A stretch of DNA of 64,000 nucleotides. Origin: Jeotgalicoccus marinus DSM 19772. GTDB lineage: Bacteria; Bacillota; Bacilli; Staphylococcales; Salinicoccaceae. Of this stretch, positions 45,104 through 55,029 are shown piece after piece. Location: positions 104,100 to 168,099 of the forward strand of contig NZ_AUEE01000006.1 of the NCBI RefSeq assembly GCF_000425825.1, in the 5' to 3' direction. The position numbers and the translations under genes are program-made. The notes under the pieces were generated by a model. That model had not been told where the DNA came from, ran no database searches, and was given only the letters and a program-made list of their open reading frames with translations. Numbering within the stretch: position 1 is the first letter of the stretch; each line of letters opens with the position of its first letter.

Positions 45104-46564
45104 TCATGTCCCGCAATATGTTTTAAAGTTCGGATCGATATCATCATCACCAGGTGCATCTGTATATTTGCCCCCGATTTTATCATTATAAGGTTTAGAC
45201 ACTGCCTTAAGCAATTGCTTAACCTCACCGTAATGTCCTTCTATTGCTTGATCTAATGCTTCTTGAACGATGTGATTTCTAGGTACCATACTCGGGTTTC
45301 TTTTATTCATTACTAGCTCGATCTCATCTTGCTTAGCAGTTTGACTTTTCTTTCTAGCCTGATATTTTTCAAACCATAAAATAAAGTCACTATCATCAAA
45401 CATAGGTAAAAGATGATAATTTGTAAGATAAAAATCACGAAACGTTCGAGTATAATCTGCCTTATGTTTAAACATAAGCTCTAGAAAATCATTGATTAGA
45501 CTCTGATCATAAACATCCTCATGGTTCATATCCAAAATCCCTAACTTCTCACCCATTAAAGAAATATACTTTCTATTGTAGTACTGTGGGAAATGATTTA
45601 AGGCATTTTGTGCAAGCTTAACCGCTTCTTCTTGTTCATCTGCTAATACCGGAATTAAAGATTCCCCGAGCTTACTTAAATTCCACTGAGCAATTGAAGG
45701 TTGGTTTTTATAACGATAGCGACCGTTTGTATCAATAGATGAGAAATAGGTATCTGGATCATAAGTGTCTAAAAAGGCACAGGGACCGTAATCTAAAGTC
45801 TCACCTGCTATCGACATATTGTCAGTGTTCATCACACCATGAATAAAGCCGAGCGCTTGCCATTCTGCTACGAGTTCCGCTTGTTTTCTTATGACATGAT
45901 CATAGAACAACACGTAGCGTTTAGGTGCTTCAATATCTTTTAAATATGGGTAATGACGATCAATGGCAAAATCAATTAAAGTCGTCAACTTATCTCTAGA
46001 CTGATGGTATGCAAACTCAAAAGTTCCGACCCTTAAATGAGATTCTGCGACCCGAGTCAAAATTCCGCTTTTAACGATGGACTGACGTTGTAAATATTCT
46101 CCTGTTTCAACGACGGCAAGTGCACGCGTTGTTGAAACACCAACATTCGCCATGTATTCACTGATGATATATTCTCTTAGCATTGAATCGACGGGTGCAC
46201 GTCCGTCCCCATTCCTAGAGAACTTGGTCGCCCCAGATCCCTTTAGAACAATATCCATTTTTTCATCTTCAGGTGTATTATGCTCACCTAAGAGGACGTT
46301 TCTGCCGTCACCCAACATATTCAGTACACCAAATTGGTGGCCCATGTAACTTTGAGCAATCGGTGTTGTTTCATCAGGTAGATGGTTGCCAGAGAAAAAT
46401 TCTGCATCATCACTTAAAGCCTCATCCTCAAGCTTTAATAGCTTGGCAAGGTGTTTATTAAATAAGATCATTTTAGGCGCTTCACATTCTTCAGGTTCAT
46501 AAGGTGCCCAAAAGGTACGTGGTAATGTTTTGTAGTCATTGCTAAAGTTCAAGCCTTTATACAT
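45104..46564 (-). CDS. selO: SelO/YdiU protein adenylyltransferase
   Basis: Pseudokinase that transfers AMP to protein hydroxyl groups. 486 residues; conserved blocks are SYMGHQFGVLNMLGDGRNVLLGE, DIVLKGSGATKFSRNGDGRAPVDSMLREYI, SHLRVGTFEF, and the metal-binding LGFIHGVMNTDNMSIAGETLDYGPCAFLD. The protein ends KTYCGT, with the cysteine third from the end, the position occupied by selenocysteine in animals. GGAGG lies before the ATG. Cytoplasmic; linked in other bacteria to oxidative stress. Confidence 0.95.
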   Translation of the reverse strand: MYKGLNFSNDYKTLPRTFWAPYEPEECEAPKMILFNKHLAKLLKLEDEALSDDAEFFSGNHLPDETTPIAQSYMGHQFGVLNMLGDGRNVLLGEHNTPEDEKMDIVLKGSGATKFSRNGDGRAPVDSMLREYIISEYMANVGVSTTRALAVVETGEYLQRQSIVKSGILTRVAESHLRVGTFEFAYHQSRDKLTTLIDFAIDRHYPYLKDIEAPKRYVLFYDHVIRKQAELVAEWQALGFIHGVMNTDNMSIAGETLDYGPCAFLDTYDPDTYFSSIDTNGRYRYKNQPSIAQWNLSKLGESLIPVLADEQEEAVKLAQNALNHFPQYYNRKYISLMGEKLGILDMNHEDVYDQSLINDFLELMFKHKADYTRTFRDFYLTNYHLLPMFDDSDFILWFEKYQARKKSQTAKQDEIELVMNKRNPSMVPRNHIVQEALDQAIEGHYGEVKQLLKAVSKPYNDKIGGKYTDAPGDDDIDPNFKTYCGT

Positions 46565-46709
46565 AGGAAACCTCCTAATATTTCTATAGTAGACAAGTAT
46601 ACTATAAAATGATTTTATTTTTGTAAAATTCAGCTACGGATAATTGAATTTTGTTATAATATATGTGTAATAATATAGTAACATTTTAAATTATATTGGA
46701 GTTGGAATC

Positions 46710-47807
46710 ATGTCAAACGGATTAAGAAGAGCGTCTTGGAAGTATGCTTTTGCCTATACTGGTATCGTTGTTGGTGCTGGTTTTGCAACTGGCCAAGAAG
46801 TACTTCAGTTTTTTTCAAGCTATGGCTTAATTAGTATTATCGGCGTCATACTAACAGGACTCATTGTAATGTTTATTGGACGCCAAGCAGCAAAACTTGG
46901 TTATTCTACAAATGCTGAATCACACGTCCTACCGCTTAACACCTTATTTGGTGTCAAACTTGGTAAGGTCGTAGACATCATCCTTGCATTCTTTCTCTAT
47001 GGTTTAGCCGTTGTAATGATTGCAGGTAGTGGTGCAACTTTCAATGAAGGTTTTGGCCTCAACCCGCAAGTGGGTGCGATTTTCTTAATTATTGTTGCCT
47101 TCGTCACCTTACTAATGGATTTCGATAAGATTATCTCAATTATCGGTTCTATTACTCCTGTATTAGTCATCGCTTTATTTATTATTGCAATCTACAATAT
47201 ATTTAACCCTATGGTGCCTTTTTCTGAAGTGAATCAATATAATGATACTAGCCACACACCAACACGTAGCTGGTGGTTTGATGCAATAACTTATTCAGGC
47301 TTTACACTAGCGACAGCCTTCAGTTTTTTATCCATAATGGGTTCAGAAAGTGCACGTCAATCCATCGTAAGACGCGGCGCAATATACGGTGGACTCTTAA
47401 TCACTTTCATTATGCTCTTGATTAATTTTGGTATATTATCTATTATGCCAGCAGCATATGATGTTTCCTTACCGACAATGCAGATGGCGAATAATCTATC
47501 ACCGTGGATCGGTACAGCATATTCTATTATTATTATCTTACTAATCTTTAACTCAGTAGTCGGTTTCTTATATCCATTCTTAAGTCGATTTACTAAACCA
47601 CAATCTGGGAAATATAAGATACTCTTGATATCATCGTTAGTAATTGGTTATCTAGCGACATATGTGGGATTCGTAGAACTTGTTAATATCATCTATCCAT
47701 TGTTTGGTTACGTTGGATTGACCATTGGAATTATGTTAACTGTAAGATGGATCTTCTTAAAACGTAAAGCTTATCATTTAGCTGAAAAAATCTCAGATGA
47801 AGACTAA
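46710..47807 (+). CDS. YkvI-like membrane permease, copy 1
   Basis: 365 residues, about ten membrane segments, related to the YkvI family within the APC-type transporters. Conserved opening: KYAFAYTGIVVGAGFATGQEVLQFF; later AVVMIAGSGATFNEGFG and IYPLFGYVGLTIG. Substrate unknown. ATTGGAGTTG precedes the ATG. A closely similar gene follows 141 bases later on the same strand; the two start with the same MSNG...RASW and share long identical stretches. Confidence 0.82.
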   Translation: MSNGLRRASWKYAFAYTGIVVGAGFATGQEVLQFFSSYGLISIIGVILTGLIVMFIGRQAAKLGYSTNAESHVLPLNTLFGVKLGKVVDIILAFFLYGLAVVMIAGSGATFNEGFGLNPQVGAIFLIIVAFVTLLMDFDKIISIIGSITPVLVIALFIIAIYNIFNPMVPFSEVNQYNDTSHTPTRSWWFDAITYSGFTLATAFSFLSIMGSESARQSIVRRGAIYGGLLITFIMLLINFGILSIMPAAYDVSLPTMQMANNLSPWIGTAYSIIIILLIFNSVVGFLYPFLSRFTKPQSGKYKILLISSLVIGYLATYVGFVELVNIIYPLFGYVGLTIGIMLTVRWIFLKRKAYHLAEKISDED

Positions 47808-47948
47808 AATAAATCACTCTATAGTTTGTATATTCGTAAACTATAGAGTGATATTTATATATATATGTATTTTTACAACTATACTATGTTTATTAGTCGC
47901 TTAGTTGTTTATATAAGTTATGTAAACAAGATAATAGGAGTTGTGAGA

Positions 47949-49025
47949 ATGTCAAACGGAAAGAACAGAGCGTCATGGCGAATTGGATTCGCCTATGCCG
48001 GTATCGTTGTCGGTGCCGGATTTTCAACAGGACAAGAAGTCCTGCAATTCTTCGCCAGCCATGGATTGATCAGTATTGTCAGTATCATCATGGCTGCATT
48101 TATATTAATGTTTGTCAGCCGTCAGGCTGCAAAACTTGGCTATAGACTCGATGCAGAGTCACATGAAGGGCCAGTTAAAGCTTTATTCGGTAGGCGATTC
48201 GGATTAATTATCGACTACACTTTAGTCTTCTTTTTATATGGAATTGCAGTCGTAATGATTGCCGGTAGTGGTGCTACCTTTAATCAAGCATTTGGTATCT
48301 CACCTGATATCGGAGTCTTAATATTGATCGTCATAACTGCAGGAACCTTACTTCTTAATTTCGACAAGATCGTCAATATAATCGGAGGTATTACGCCCCT
48401 ATTGATCATCGCTGTCGTTATTATTACAACCTATAATATTTTAAATCCAACAGTACCTTATTCTGAAGTTAATAATTATGTTGATCCAACACGTGCACCG
48501 TCAAAATTTTGGTGGTTCGATTCAATCACATACGCTGGATTAGCTTTCGCAGTCGCGTTTAGCTTTTTATCGATTATGGGCGCTGGTGCTGCCAAACACG
48601 CTATCGCAAGACGTGGGGCAATCTATGGCGGTCTGATCACCCTCTTATTAATGGTACTCGTTAATGTTGGTGTACTCTCCATTATGCCAGATGCCAATGA
48701 AGTCCCATTACCAGCAATGTTAATGGCAGAAAATATGGCACCCTGGTTAGGAACAGTATACTCCATCATAATCATACTGTTGATATTTAATTCAGTCGTA
48801 GGTTTAATGTACCCGTTCCTTTCAAGATTCACCGAGCCCTACTCAGGCAAGTACAAAATGCTCCTAGTTGTGTCACTCATTGGAGCCTTCTTAATTTCTA
48901 AAGTCGGTTTCGTCGAGCTCGTCAACATCGTTTACCCAATACTCGGCTACATCGGGCTCGCCATTTCGCTTGCCCTGTTGATTCGCTGGCTTATCAACAA
49001 GAACACTAAGAAAAAACTACTCTAA
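47949..49025 (+). CDS. YkvI-like membrane permease, copy 2
   Basis: 358 residues from the ATG at 47949 (MSNGKNRASWRIGFAYAGIVV), which has AGGAGTTG upstream; a more distant in-frame start would add an unrelated 28-residue tail. It is a paralogue of the preceding gene along its whole length (GAGFSTGQEVLQFF, VVMIAGSGATFNQAFG, SYSIIIILLIFNSVVG-like SIIIILLIFNSVVGLMYPFLSRFTEP). By eye its codons are richer in G and C, most clearly in the last 150 bases, so the pair may not come from a recent simple duplication. Confidence 0.82.
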   Translation: MSNGKNRASWRIGFAYAGIVVGAGFSTGQEVLQFFASHGLISIVSIIMAAFILMFVSRQAAKLGYRLDAESHEGPVKALFGRRFGLIIDYTLVFFLYGIAVVMIAGSGATFNQAFGISPDIGVLILIVITAGTLLLNFDKIVNIIGGITPLLIIAVVIITTYNILNPTVPYSEVNNYVDPTRAPSKFWWFDSITYAGLAFAVAFSFLSIMGAGAAKHAIARRGAIYGGLITLLLMVLVNVGVLSIMPDANEVPLPAMLMAENMAPWLGTVYSIIIILLIFNSVVGLMYPFLSRFTEPYSGKYKMLLVVSLIGAFLISKVGFVELVNIVYPILGYIGLAISLALLIRWLINKNTKKKLL

Positions 49026-49043
49026 TGATTTTCTGGCTTGGTG

Positions 49044-49069
49044 CCGACCCGAGGAGGGTCGGTTTTTTG
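49044..49069 (+). terminator. Terminator after the YkvI-like pair
   Basis: CCGACCC (49044-49050) pairs with GGGTCGG (49056-49062) and is followed by six T residues. Confidence 0.92.
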
Positions 49070-49094
49070 TTGTGTTTTTTGGGGGGTGAACGAT

Positions 49095-49125
49095 GCTCCG
49101 CTTCGTTTTTATTTCGAAGCGGAGC
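49095..49125. repeat. GC-rich perfect hairpin between the YkvI and allantoin regions
   Basis: GCTCCGCTTCG pairs perfectly over 11 bases with CGAAGCGGAGC around a nine-base AT loop. There is no T run after it on either strand, so it is not a standard terminator. It sits in a gene-free stretch between two terminators. Confidence 0.7.
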
Positions 49126-49173
49126 TACAGCCATACATTAAGCCACCACCTCAACACCAGCCATATACCTACA

Positions 49174-49204
49174 CAAAAAAGCCAACGACCAAGCGGTCGT
49201 TGGC
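49174..49204 (-). terminator. Terminator of the allantoin operon after arcC
   Basis: GCCAACGACC pairs with GGTCGTTGGC around a four-base loop, followed by seven T residues on the minus strand. Confidence 0.92.
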
Positions 49205-49219
49205 AATCAACTAATAATA

Positions 49220-50158
49220 TTATAGTTTAATTCTTGTACCTGCTTTACCTTCTAGGGCAAGGACAGCTTCATCTAGTGAGCAGATGATACCTTCTTTACC
49301 TTCGTGTTTAGCGAAGGCAATAGCTGCTTCAATTTTAGGAAGCATTGAACCGGCAGGGAATTGTCCTTCTGCAACGTATTGTTCTGCTTCTGCAACTGTG
49401 ATTTCTACTAGTTTTTGTTCGTTTTCTTTGCCGAAGTTGATGTAGACGTTTGGTACGTCTGTAAGCATCATGAATACGTCAGCATCAGTTTGTTCTGAAA
49501 GTTTTAAACCAGAACGGTCTTTATCGATTACGGCTTCAACACCGTTGATTTGACCTTTTTCGTCACGGTAGATTGGAATACCGCCACCGCCTGATGATAC
49601 GACGATTGATGTTTCAATAAGAGATTTAATTTCGTCCACACCATGGATGACTTTAGGTTCTGGTGAAGGTACAACACGACGGAATCCGCGTCCAGCATCT
49701 TCTGCCATTTGGTAACCTTTTTCTTCTGTTAAGCGTTTAGCTTCTTCTTCGTCGAAGAATACACCTACTGGTTTTGTTGGGTTTTCAAATGCTGGATCAT
49801 CTTTGTCTACTTCTACCATAGTCAGTAGAGTCACAACGTTTGTATTGTCTCCACCTTGGATTAAACGGTTTTTCAATGCTGATTCCATCATATAACCGAT
49901 CATACCTTGAGATTCAGCGTTGTTAACGAAGATTGGCATTGCAGGAATTTCTTCTTTTGCCGCTTCGTTTTGAGCGATGATGTTTCCGACTTGTGGTCCG
50001 TTACCGTGAGTGACTACGATTTTGTGACCTGCTTCTGAAATTTCAACCATACGGTTTGCCGCATTAATTACGTTTTGGTATTGGTTTTCAAATGTTGCTT
50101 CTTGTTTTGGTTGTAAGATGGCGTTACCACCTAAAGCTAAAACTACTTTTTTACCCAT
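49220..50158 (-). CDS. arcC: Carbamate kinase (allantoin catabolic)
   Basis: Makes ATP from carbamoyl phosphate and ADP, releasing carbamate. 312 residues with ALGGNAILQP, VTHGNGPQVGNI, VSSGGGGIPIYRD and VIDKDRSGLKLSEQTDADVFMMLTDVPNVY, all typical of the family. As last gene of the island, with no arginine deiminase genes near, it is best read as the ATP-yielding step of allantoin degradation (the AllK role) fed by the AllFGH complex four bases upstream. Confidence 0.95.
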   Translation of the reverse strand: MGKKVVLALGGNAILQPKQEATFENQYQNVINAANRMVEISEAGHKIVVTHGNGPQVGNIIAQNEAAKEEIPAMPIFVNNAESQGMIGYMMESALKNRLIQGGDNTNVVTLLTMVEVDKDDPAFENPTKPVGVFFDEEEAKRLTEEKGYQMAEDAGRGFRRVVPSPEPKVIHGVDEIKSLIETSIVVSSGGGGIPIYRDEKGQINGVEAVIDKDRSGLKLSEQTDADVFMMLTDVPNVYINFGKENEQKLVEITVAEAEQYVAEGQFPAGSMLPKIEAAIAFAKHEGKEGIICSLDEAVLALEGKAGTRIKL

Positions 50159-50162
50159 TATT

Positions 50163-50927
50163 TCATCTCCTATTTAATGTCATATAGATTCCGTAGAGTG
50201 TGTCATGGCCAGAAGAAGATCCTAAAGCCACTAACGCCTCAACGGCTTCCTTACTTGGGTTCTCACCAAGTGCGGTAATCTTCGAAGAAAATATACCTTT
50301 TAGAGCGAGCTTAATAAAATTTTCACTGACTATAGTCGTCACCGTCTCCGATAGATATGAAGCTAAGGAATTTTTATGCACTTCACTGATAAAGGGATCA
50401 AGTGCATCCACGTATAAAATACCTGTAATCATATCATCACCAGATGGTGTTAATCCAGATCCTCTTCCCACTAAGTATTTAAGGGGGAAGCTTGAGTTTT
50501 CATCAGCCAATGCGTCTAATATCTCACTCATTTTTTCAGGATAAAAATCACTATCATTAAATTTTTCAAAATCAAAGTCGATCACTACTTTTTTTATAGC
50601 AGTAGTGTCTCCGGCTTCAACCTTGTCATATTTAACTAAGTCAGTCTGATTCAACATAATCATAAAATCTTTATGGTCAATACCACGTTGGCTCACCTTG
50701 ACTATATGACCAACAGACAAAAATTCCTTAGCATAATGCATGGTGTTTTTATCGATTGTGACACCGAATGGAAAATATCCATTTTTAGTCGTTCCAACGA
50801 AGATTAAGTCGTTAGATTCATTAACAATATTAAAACCATTGTTGAAAATACTATGCACACGCATGTGATTGTTCTGATTTAATAAGTCAAGTGCGATCGA
50901 TCCGACCGCACTTGCTTGGTATATCAT
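50163..50927 (-). CDS. allH: DUF2877 protein, AllH subunit of oxamate carbamoyltransferase
   Basis: 254 residues, DUF2877 family (E. coli YlbF). Conserved part: YLVGRGSGLTPSGDDMITGILYV followed by KLALKGIFSSKITALG and SSGHDTLYGIYMT. Recent work on E. coli attributes oxamate carbamoyltransferase activity to YlbF, YlbE and FdrA together; its start here overlaps the DUF1116 stop by one base, in keeping with one complex. Confidence 0.83.
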   Translation of the reverse strand: MIYQASAVGSIALDLLNQNNHMRVHSIFNNGFNIVNESNDLIFVGTTKNGYFPFGVTIDKNTMHYAKEFLSVGHIVKVSQRGIDHKDFMIMLNQTDLVKYDKVEAGDTTAIKKVVIDFDFEKFNDSDFYPEKMSEILDALADENSSFPLKYLVGRGSGLTPSGDDMITGILYVDALDPFISEVHKNSLASYLSETVTTIVSENFIKLALKGIFSSKITALGENPSKEAVEALVALGSSSGHDTLYGIYMTLNRR

Positions 50928-52192
50928 TAAGCTTCAAAACCTAATTTCTTGGCATAAGCTGTGATTGCTTTTTCGAAACATTCGATTGGAGGGTTTACTG
51001 TACCCGCACCAATTTGTCCAAAACCAGCAACTTTGTGTGCAATACCTGTGTTGATTACAGGAAGGATTCCACTTTCAACAACTTTACGTGCATCGATTCC
51101 GGTTGGTGCACCTTTGAAGTCCCAAGTAGGAATGATGAAGTTAGGGTTTTCTTGTTGAGTGATCTCAGCCATGTTGTTTGAAGTTTCAAGTGCGTCATTG
51201 AAACCACCTGAACCGACGAAACGTGTAACTGCTGGAGCAGCGATCATTGACATACCACCAACACCGATTGTTTCAGTAATTGCTGAGTCACCGATATCTG
51301 TGTTTGCATCTTCAGCTGAGTAACCAGTGAAGTATAGACCTTGTGGTGTGTTTACTGGCGCAGTGAACCACTCGTCACCCATACCAGCGATACGGATACC
51401 GAAGTTTTCACCGTTACGGCACATTGCTGTAACGATTGTTCCGTGTTCGATTGTACGTGCAGCATCTGTCATTGCTTTACCCGTAGCCATCGCAATGTTT
51501 AAGAAGAATTGATCAGTATCAGCTAAGAACTGCATAACTGCTTCTCTGTCTTCTAGAGATACATCTTCTAATGATGTGATTGCTGGTGCAACTTCTTTTA
51601 AGAATGCTAATGAAGCTGCAATGTTTCTTTGGTGGAATTCGTCACCCATTGCAATTGCTTTAGAAACTAGAACGTTAACGTTAAGTCCTTCGTCCATAGT
51701 TTTAAGTGCTTTAGATAAAACTGGAGCTAGGACATCTTTCATCCAGTGTAAACGGCTGATAACTTGGTCGTTGAACGCACCGAAGCGTAGTACCGCACCG
51801 ATACCTTCGTTCATTGTGCAGTATGCTTCGTTACCGTGTTCTTTGTTTACAACGACTACAAGTGGCATGTTCATTGAAGTGATACCACCCATTGGACCAA
51901 CAGCGTTTACATGGTGACACGGAATGAAAGTGATTTTGTCATTTTCTAATAATTCACGTGCACCTGCTTCGTCTTTTGCCCATCCTTCAAAAAGGATTGC
52001 ACCGACACAAGAACCTTGCATAGGATCAGTCATGTTTTCATACTTGATTGGTGGTCCAGCGTGTAAAAGAACGTGTTCTTTTAATTCTGGGATTACCGTG
52101 TGTGCAGGCACAACATCAGTTAAGAAAGGTGCTGCACCAATCATTTTTTGAACGACTGCTTTATTTGCTTCTTCGATACTTTGGTAAGCCAT
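50927..52192 (-). CDS. allG: DUF1116 protein, AllG subunit of oxamate carbamoyltransferase
   Basis: 421 residues, DUF1116 family (E. coli YlbE). Conserved parts: LLHAGPPIKYENMTDPMQGSCVGAILFEGWAKDEAGA, CHHVNAVGPMGGITSMNMPL, GENFGIRIAGMGDEWFTAPV and GVGGMSMIAAPAVTRFVG. Overlaps allH and fdrA by one base each, so subunits are made in step. Its start has GGAGAGAA before it. Confidence 0.85.
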   Translation of the reverse strand: MAYQSIEEANKAVVQKMIGAAPFLTDVVPAHTVIPELKEHVLLHAGPPIKYENMTDPMQGSCVGAILFEGWAKDEAGARELLENDKITFIPCHHVNAVGPMGGITSMNMPLVVVVNKEHGNEAYCTMNEGIGAVLRFGAFNDQVISRLHWMKDVLAPVLSKALKTMDEGLNVNVLVSKAIAMGDEFHQRNIAASLAFLKEVAPAITSLEDVSLEDREAVMQFLADTDQFFLNIAMATGKAMTDAARTIEHGTIVTAMCRNGENFGIRIAGMGDEWFTAPVNTPQGLYFTGYSAEDANTDIGDSAITETIGVGGMSMIAAPAVTRFVGSGGFNDALETSNNMAEITQQENPNFIIPTWDFKGAPTGIDARKVVESGILPVINTGIAHKVAGFGQIGAGTVNPPIECFEKAITAYAKKLGFEA

Positions 52193-53943
52193 TATACATT
52201 CTCTCCTTCATAATTGTTTAAGAATTGAAGTACTTTCATAAGCTTCTCATCTCCACCAGCAACTGGGCGCCAGTTGAATTGAACAACTTCTGCTCCACTG
52301 TTTTCAACAGCTTCTGTAAAGCTTTTCAGACCGATGTTGATTACGCTTGGGTTGTTTGAAATTAGGCTCATCATTTTTTCATCTACTGATAAGTCTTCTG
52401 AACCTTTGTCAAAGTTCTTAGTTTCAAGTATTGGCTGTTCAACTTTACCACCAACAAGTTCAATAGCAGTACGAACCATTTGGTCGTTAGTATCACAAAG
52501 AACTGCACCAGCTTCTTCTAAGATTTGACGTTGTTTATCGTAACCTTGAGCATCTTTGTCAGTACCTACAACAGTTGCAAGTACTACAAGTGAACGCTCT
52601 TCTGATTTAGCTTTGTCAGTGATACGTTTAATAGTCGGAGCAAGTTCAGAAGCCATGTCAGCATGAGAACCATAACCAATAACGTTGTCTAACATAATAA
52701 CAGCTGTATCTTCACTGTCAGCAGATGTTTCTAATTTTTCAATACGTTTTTCAGGGTCGATCATTGGGTGAGGTTTACCTTGAGTGTACATATCATCACC
52801 TAGGTCAATCACCTCGTGTGAAGTAGATTTATAAGTGAATCCTTCATCTTTAACTTCTTCTTCACCAAGTGAATGTCTAATCATCATTGCCGCTTCACTT
52901 GCTAGCGTACCACCTGAGTAGTATGCTTTGATTCCTTTTTGGTTCGCATCAAAGTCTACAGATAAGCCTTCAATTATAGATGGTTTGAAGTCAACTGTTT
53001 CACCATTTGAAAGTTGTACAGACGCAACTGCCGCTTCTTCAAGTGTATAAGCATGATAAATTGCATCCTCTTGATATTCTGGTTTCGCACCTAAGAATAG
53101 AGCAACAACTGGTTTGTCGATTGAACGTAATACGCTCTCAACTTTTTCTTGTACTTCTTTAGCTGGTGGCTTAGAAATTACAGTAATGACCTTAACTTTA
53201 GGGTCTTGGTTAAGTGCTTTAATGCTATCTAGCATAGTAATCGCACCAACTTCTGTTGAAAGGTCACGTCCACCAGTACCGATCGCATTTGTAACACCTT
53301 TGCCCATACGGTCAACGATTGTTGTTACTTCTTGGATACCTGTACCAGATGCACCAACAACACCAATGTCACCTTGTGCAACAGTGTTTGTAAATGCTAA
53401 TGGCACGCTATGGATAATACCAGTACCACAGTCAGGACCCATTACAAAAAGACCTTTTTCATGAGCGAGTTCTTTAAGACGAACTTCGTCTTCTTTAGGT
53501 ACGTTATCTGAGAACATGAATACGTGAAGACCGTTACGTAAAGCATTTTCTGCTTCCATCGCAGCGTATGTACCAGGGATGGAAATTAATGCAAGGTTAG
53601 GATTGTTTGCAAGTTCTAAAGCACGTTTCCAGTTATGAGCTTCTGAAGATTTTTGACTGTCGTCAGAACCGCTACCACCAGCAAGTTCAGTTTCAACTTC
53701 TTGGTCAACTTCATCAACTTTAGACTCATCGTCAGTATCGATAACAATAACAATGTCATTTGCACTTGCATCTTCTAATTCAGGTGTACCTAAACCAGAT
53801 CCTTTGAAAATGTCTTTGTTAGCAGGTGTCCCCATCATTACTGATGCTTTGTTGACACCTTCCATAGCACTAAGTTTTTGACTTAAAAGCATAAGCACGA
53901 TGGAATCTTGATAAGTGTTTCCCTTAATAATTGTATATAACAT
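52192..53943 (-). CDS. allF: FdrA, AllF subunit of oxamate carbamoyltransferase
   Basis: 583 residues, with the domain plan of acyl-CoA synthetases (succinyl-CoA synthetase alpha-like): an N-terminal region MLYTIIKGNTYQDSIVLM, then a CoA-binding-like domain with MGPDCGTGIIHSVPLAF and GASGTGIQEVTTIVDRMG, and a ligase-like part with MLDNVIGYGSHADMASELAP. Two ATG codons are in tandem; I chose the second, six bases after GGAGG. The name FdrA comes from an old suppressor phenotype; its metabolic role is in oxalurate phosphorolysis with AllG and AllH. Confidence 0.87.
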   Translation of the reverse strand: MLYTIIKGNTYQDSIVLMLLSQKLSAMEGVNKASVMMGTPANKDIFKGSGLGTPELEDASANDIVIVIDTDDESKVDEVDQEVETELAGGSGSDDSQKSSEAHNWKRALELANNPNLALISIPGTYAAMEAENALRNGLHVFMFSDNVPKEDEVRLKELAHEKGLFVMGPDCGTGIIHSVPLAFTNTVAQGDIGVVGASGTGIQEVTTIVDRMGKGVTNAIGTGGRDLSTEVGAITMLDSIKALNQDPKVKVITVISKPPAKEVQEKVESVLRSIDKPVVALFLGAKPEYQEDAIYHAYTLEEAAVASVQLSNGETVDFKPSIIEGLSVDFDANQKGIKAYYSGGTLASEAAMMIRHSLGEEEVKDEGFTYKSTSHEVIDLGDDMYTQGKPHPMIDPEKRIEKLETSADSEDTAVIMLDNVIGYGSHADMASELAPTIKRITDKAKSEERSLVVLATVVGTDKDAQGYDKQRQILEEAGAVLCDTNDQMVRTAIELVGGKVEQPILETKNFDKGSEDLSVDEKMMSLISNNPSVINIGLKSFTEAVENSGAEVVQFNWRPVAGGDEKLMKVLQFLNNYEGENV

Positions 53944-53962
53944 CATAAACCTCCATTAATAT

Positions 53963-55012
53963 TTATTCTGCAAATCTATTTTTACCGTGATAACGATCAA
54001 AGTGAATGTTGTCACTCACGAGATAATCATATATATCATCAACAATTTCAATGCCATCTTCATCATATTTTTCGGCACGTTGTTTTCCGCGTTCTCCTGG
54101 GAAGTTAACTTCAGAGAATCCTGGTGCAGGTGACTGCTCTTTTAGTTCATCTAGCATTGTAGATAATTGTTTTTTGAAAGCTGTCACATCTGTGAAGTAC
54201 GCCGGATTAATGACAACATGTAGCTGCCCTAATTGACGACCAGCAGTCAAGTCCTTGTACATACTTGAGACATGCACACCGTGCGGTAAACCAAGTAAGG
54301 AACCAGAAAGAATATCGACCATCATCATCAGCCCATAACCTTTAGGTCCAGCAACTGGAACTAATGCATGAACATCACGAGAGTTTGTTGTTGGTTCACC
54401 TTTAGCATTTACTGCCCAAGTATCTGGAATATCCTGCCCTTTAGAACGGGCATCTAAAACTTTACCCCATGCCTGTACAGTAGTCGCCATATCAAAAGTG
54501 ATGATTCGTTCATCATTTGTCGGTGCTGCAAAAGCGATTGGATTTGTACCAAAGTAAGGTTCAGTACCGCCAAATGGTACAACCATAGGATCCGACTGAC
54601 ACATTGATAAAGCAACCATATCTTGTTCTGCTGCTTTTTCAACGAAATAGCCGAGTGCACCTGAGTGTGAAATGTTAGTCACTCCAACGACAGCTACACC
54701 ATTCTCTTTAGCCATTTCAATGGCTTTGTCCATGCCAAGTTTAGCAACTTGGTGACCGACACCATTATCTCCGTCAAGTAATGCAGTTGATGGTCCTGTT
54801 TTTTCAAATTTAAATTCTGGGTTATTAGTTATGCCGCCCTTAGCGATACGTTCAGCGTAGTATTCTACACGTACCGCACCGTGAGAGTGGATACCGCGGT
54901 GGTCAGCGAAAGTAAGTACATCGCTGACAGCATCCGCAGCCTCTTCTGTAAGACCAGCTTTAGCTAATTTAGTTTTCATGAGTTGAAATAGTTCATCTTT
55001 TGAAACACGCAT
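53963..55012 (-). CDS. allD: AllD-type ureidoglycolate dehydrogenase, paralogue 2
   Basis: 349 residues of the malate/L-lactate/ureidoglycolate dehydrogenase fold (not the Rossmann type). Conserved parts: HRGIHSHGAVRVEYYAERI (catalytic histidine region), NISHSGALGYFVEKAAEQ, GTNPIAFAAPTN and GPKGYGLMMMVDILSGSLLG. About 55-60 percent similar by eye to the next paralogue upstream. It should oxidise ureidoglycolate to oxalurate with NAD; a different 2-hydroxyacid is also possible. Confidence 0.83.
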   Translation of the reverse strand: MRVSKDELFQLMKTKLAKAGLTEEAADAVSDVLTFADHRGIHSHGAVRVEYYAERIAKGGITNNPEFKFEKTGPSTALLDGDNGVGHQVAKLGMDKAIEMAKENGVAVVGVTNISHSGALGYFVEKAAEQDMVALSMCQSDPMVVPFGGTEPYFGTNPIAFAAPTNDERIITFDMATTVQAWGKVLDARSKGQDIPDTWAVNAKGEPTTNSRDVHALVPVAGPKGYGLMMMVDILSGSLLGLPHGVHVSSMYKDLTAGRQLGQLHVVINPAYFTDVTAFKKQLSTMLDELKEQSPAPGFSEVNFPGERGKQRAEKYDEDGIEIVDDIYDYLVSDNIHFDRYHGKNRFAE

Positions 55013-55029
55013 TTCTTACATCCCACCTT

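Noticed and set aside
49220..50158. Carbamate kinase as part of an arginine deiminase operon
   Set aside because: No arcA, arcB or arcD nearby; it ends the allantoin operon.
52192..53943. Reading FdrA as a fumarate-reductase-related or ordinary succinyl-CoA synthetase
   Set aside because: The one-base overlaps with DUF1116 and DUF2877 genes and the neighbouring carbamate kinase point to the oxamate carbamoyltransferase complex.
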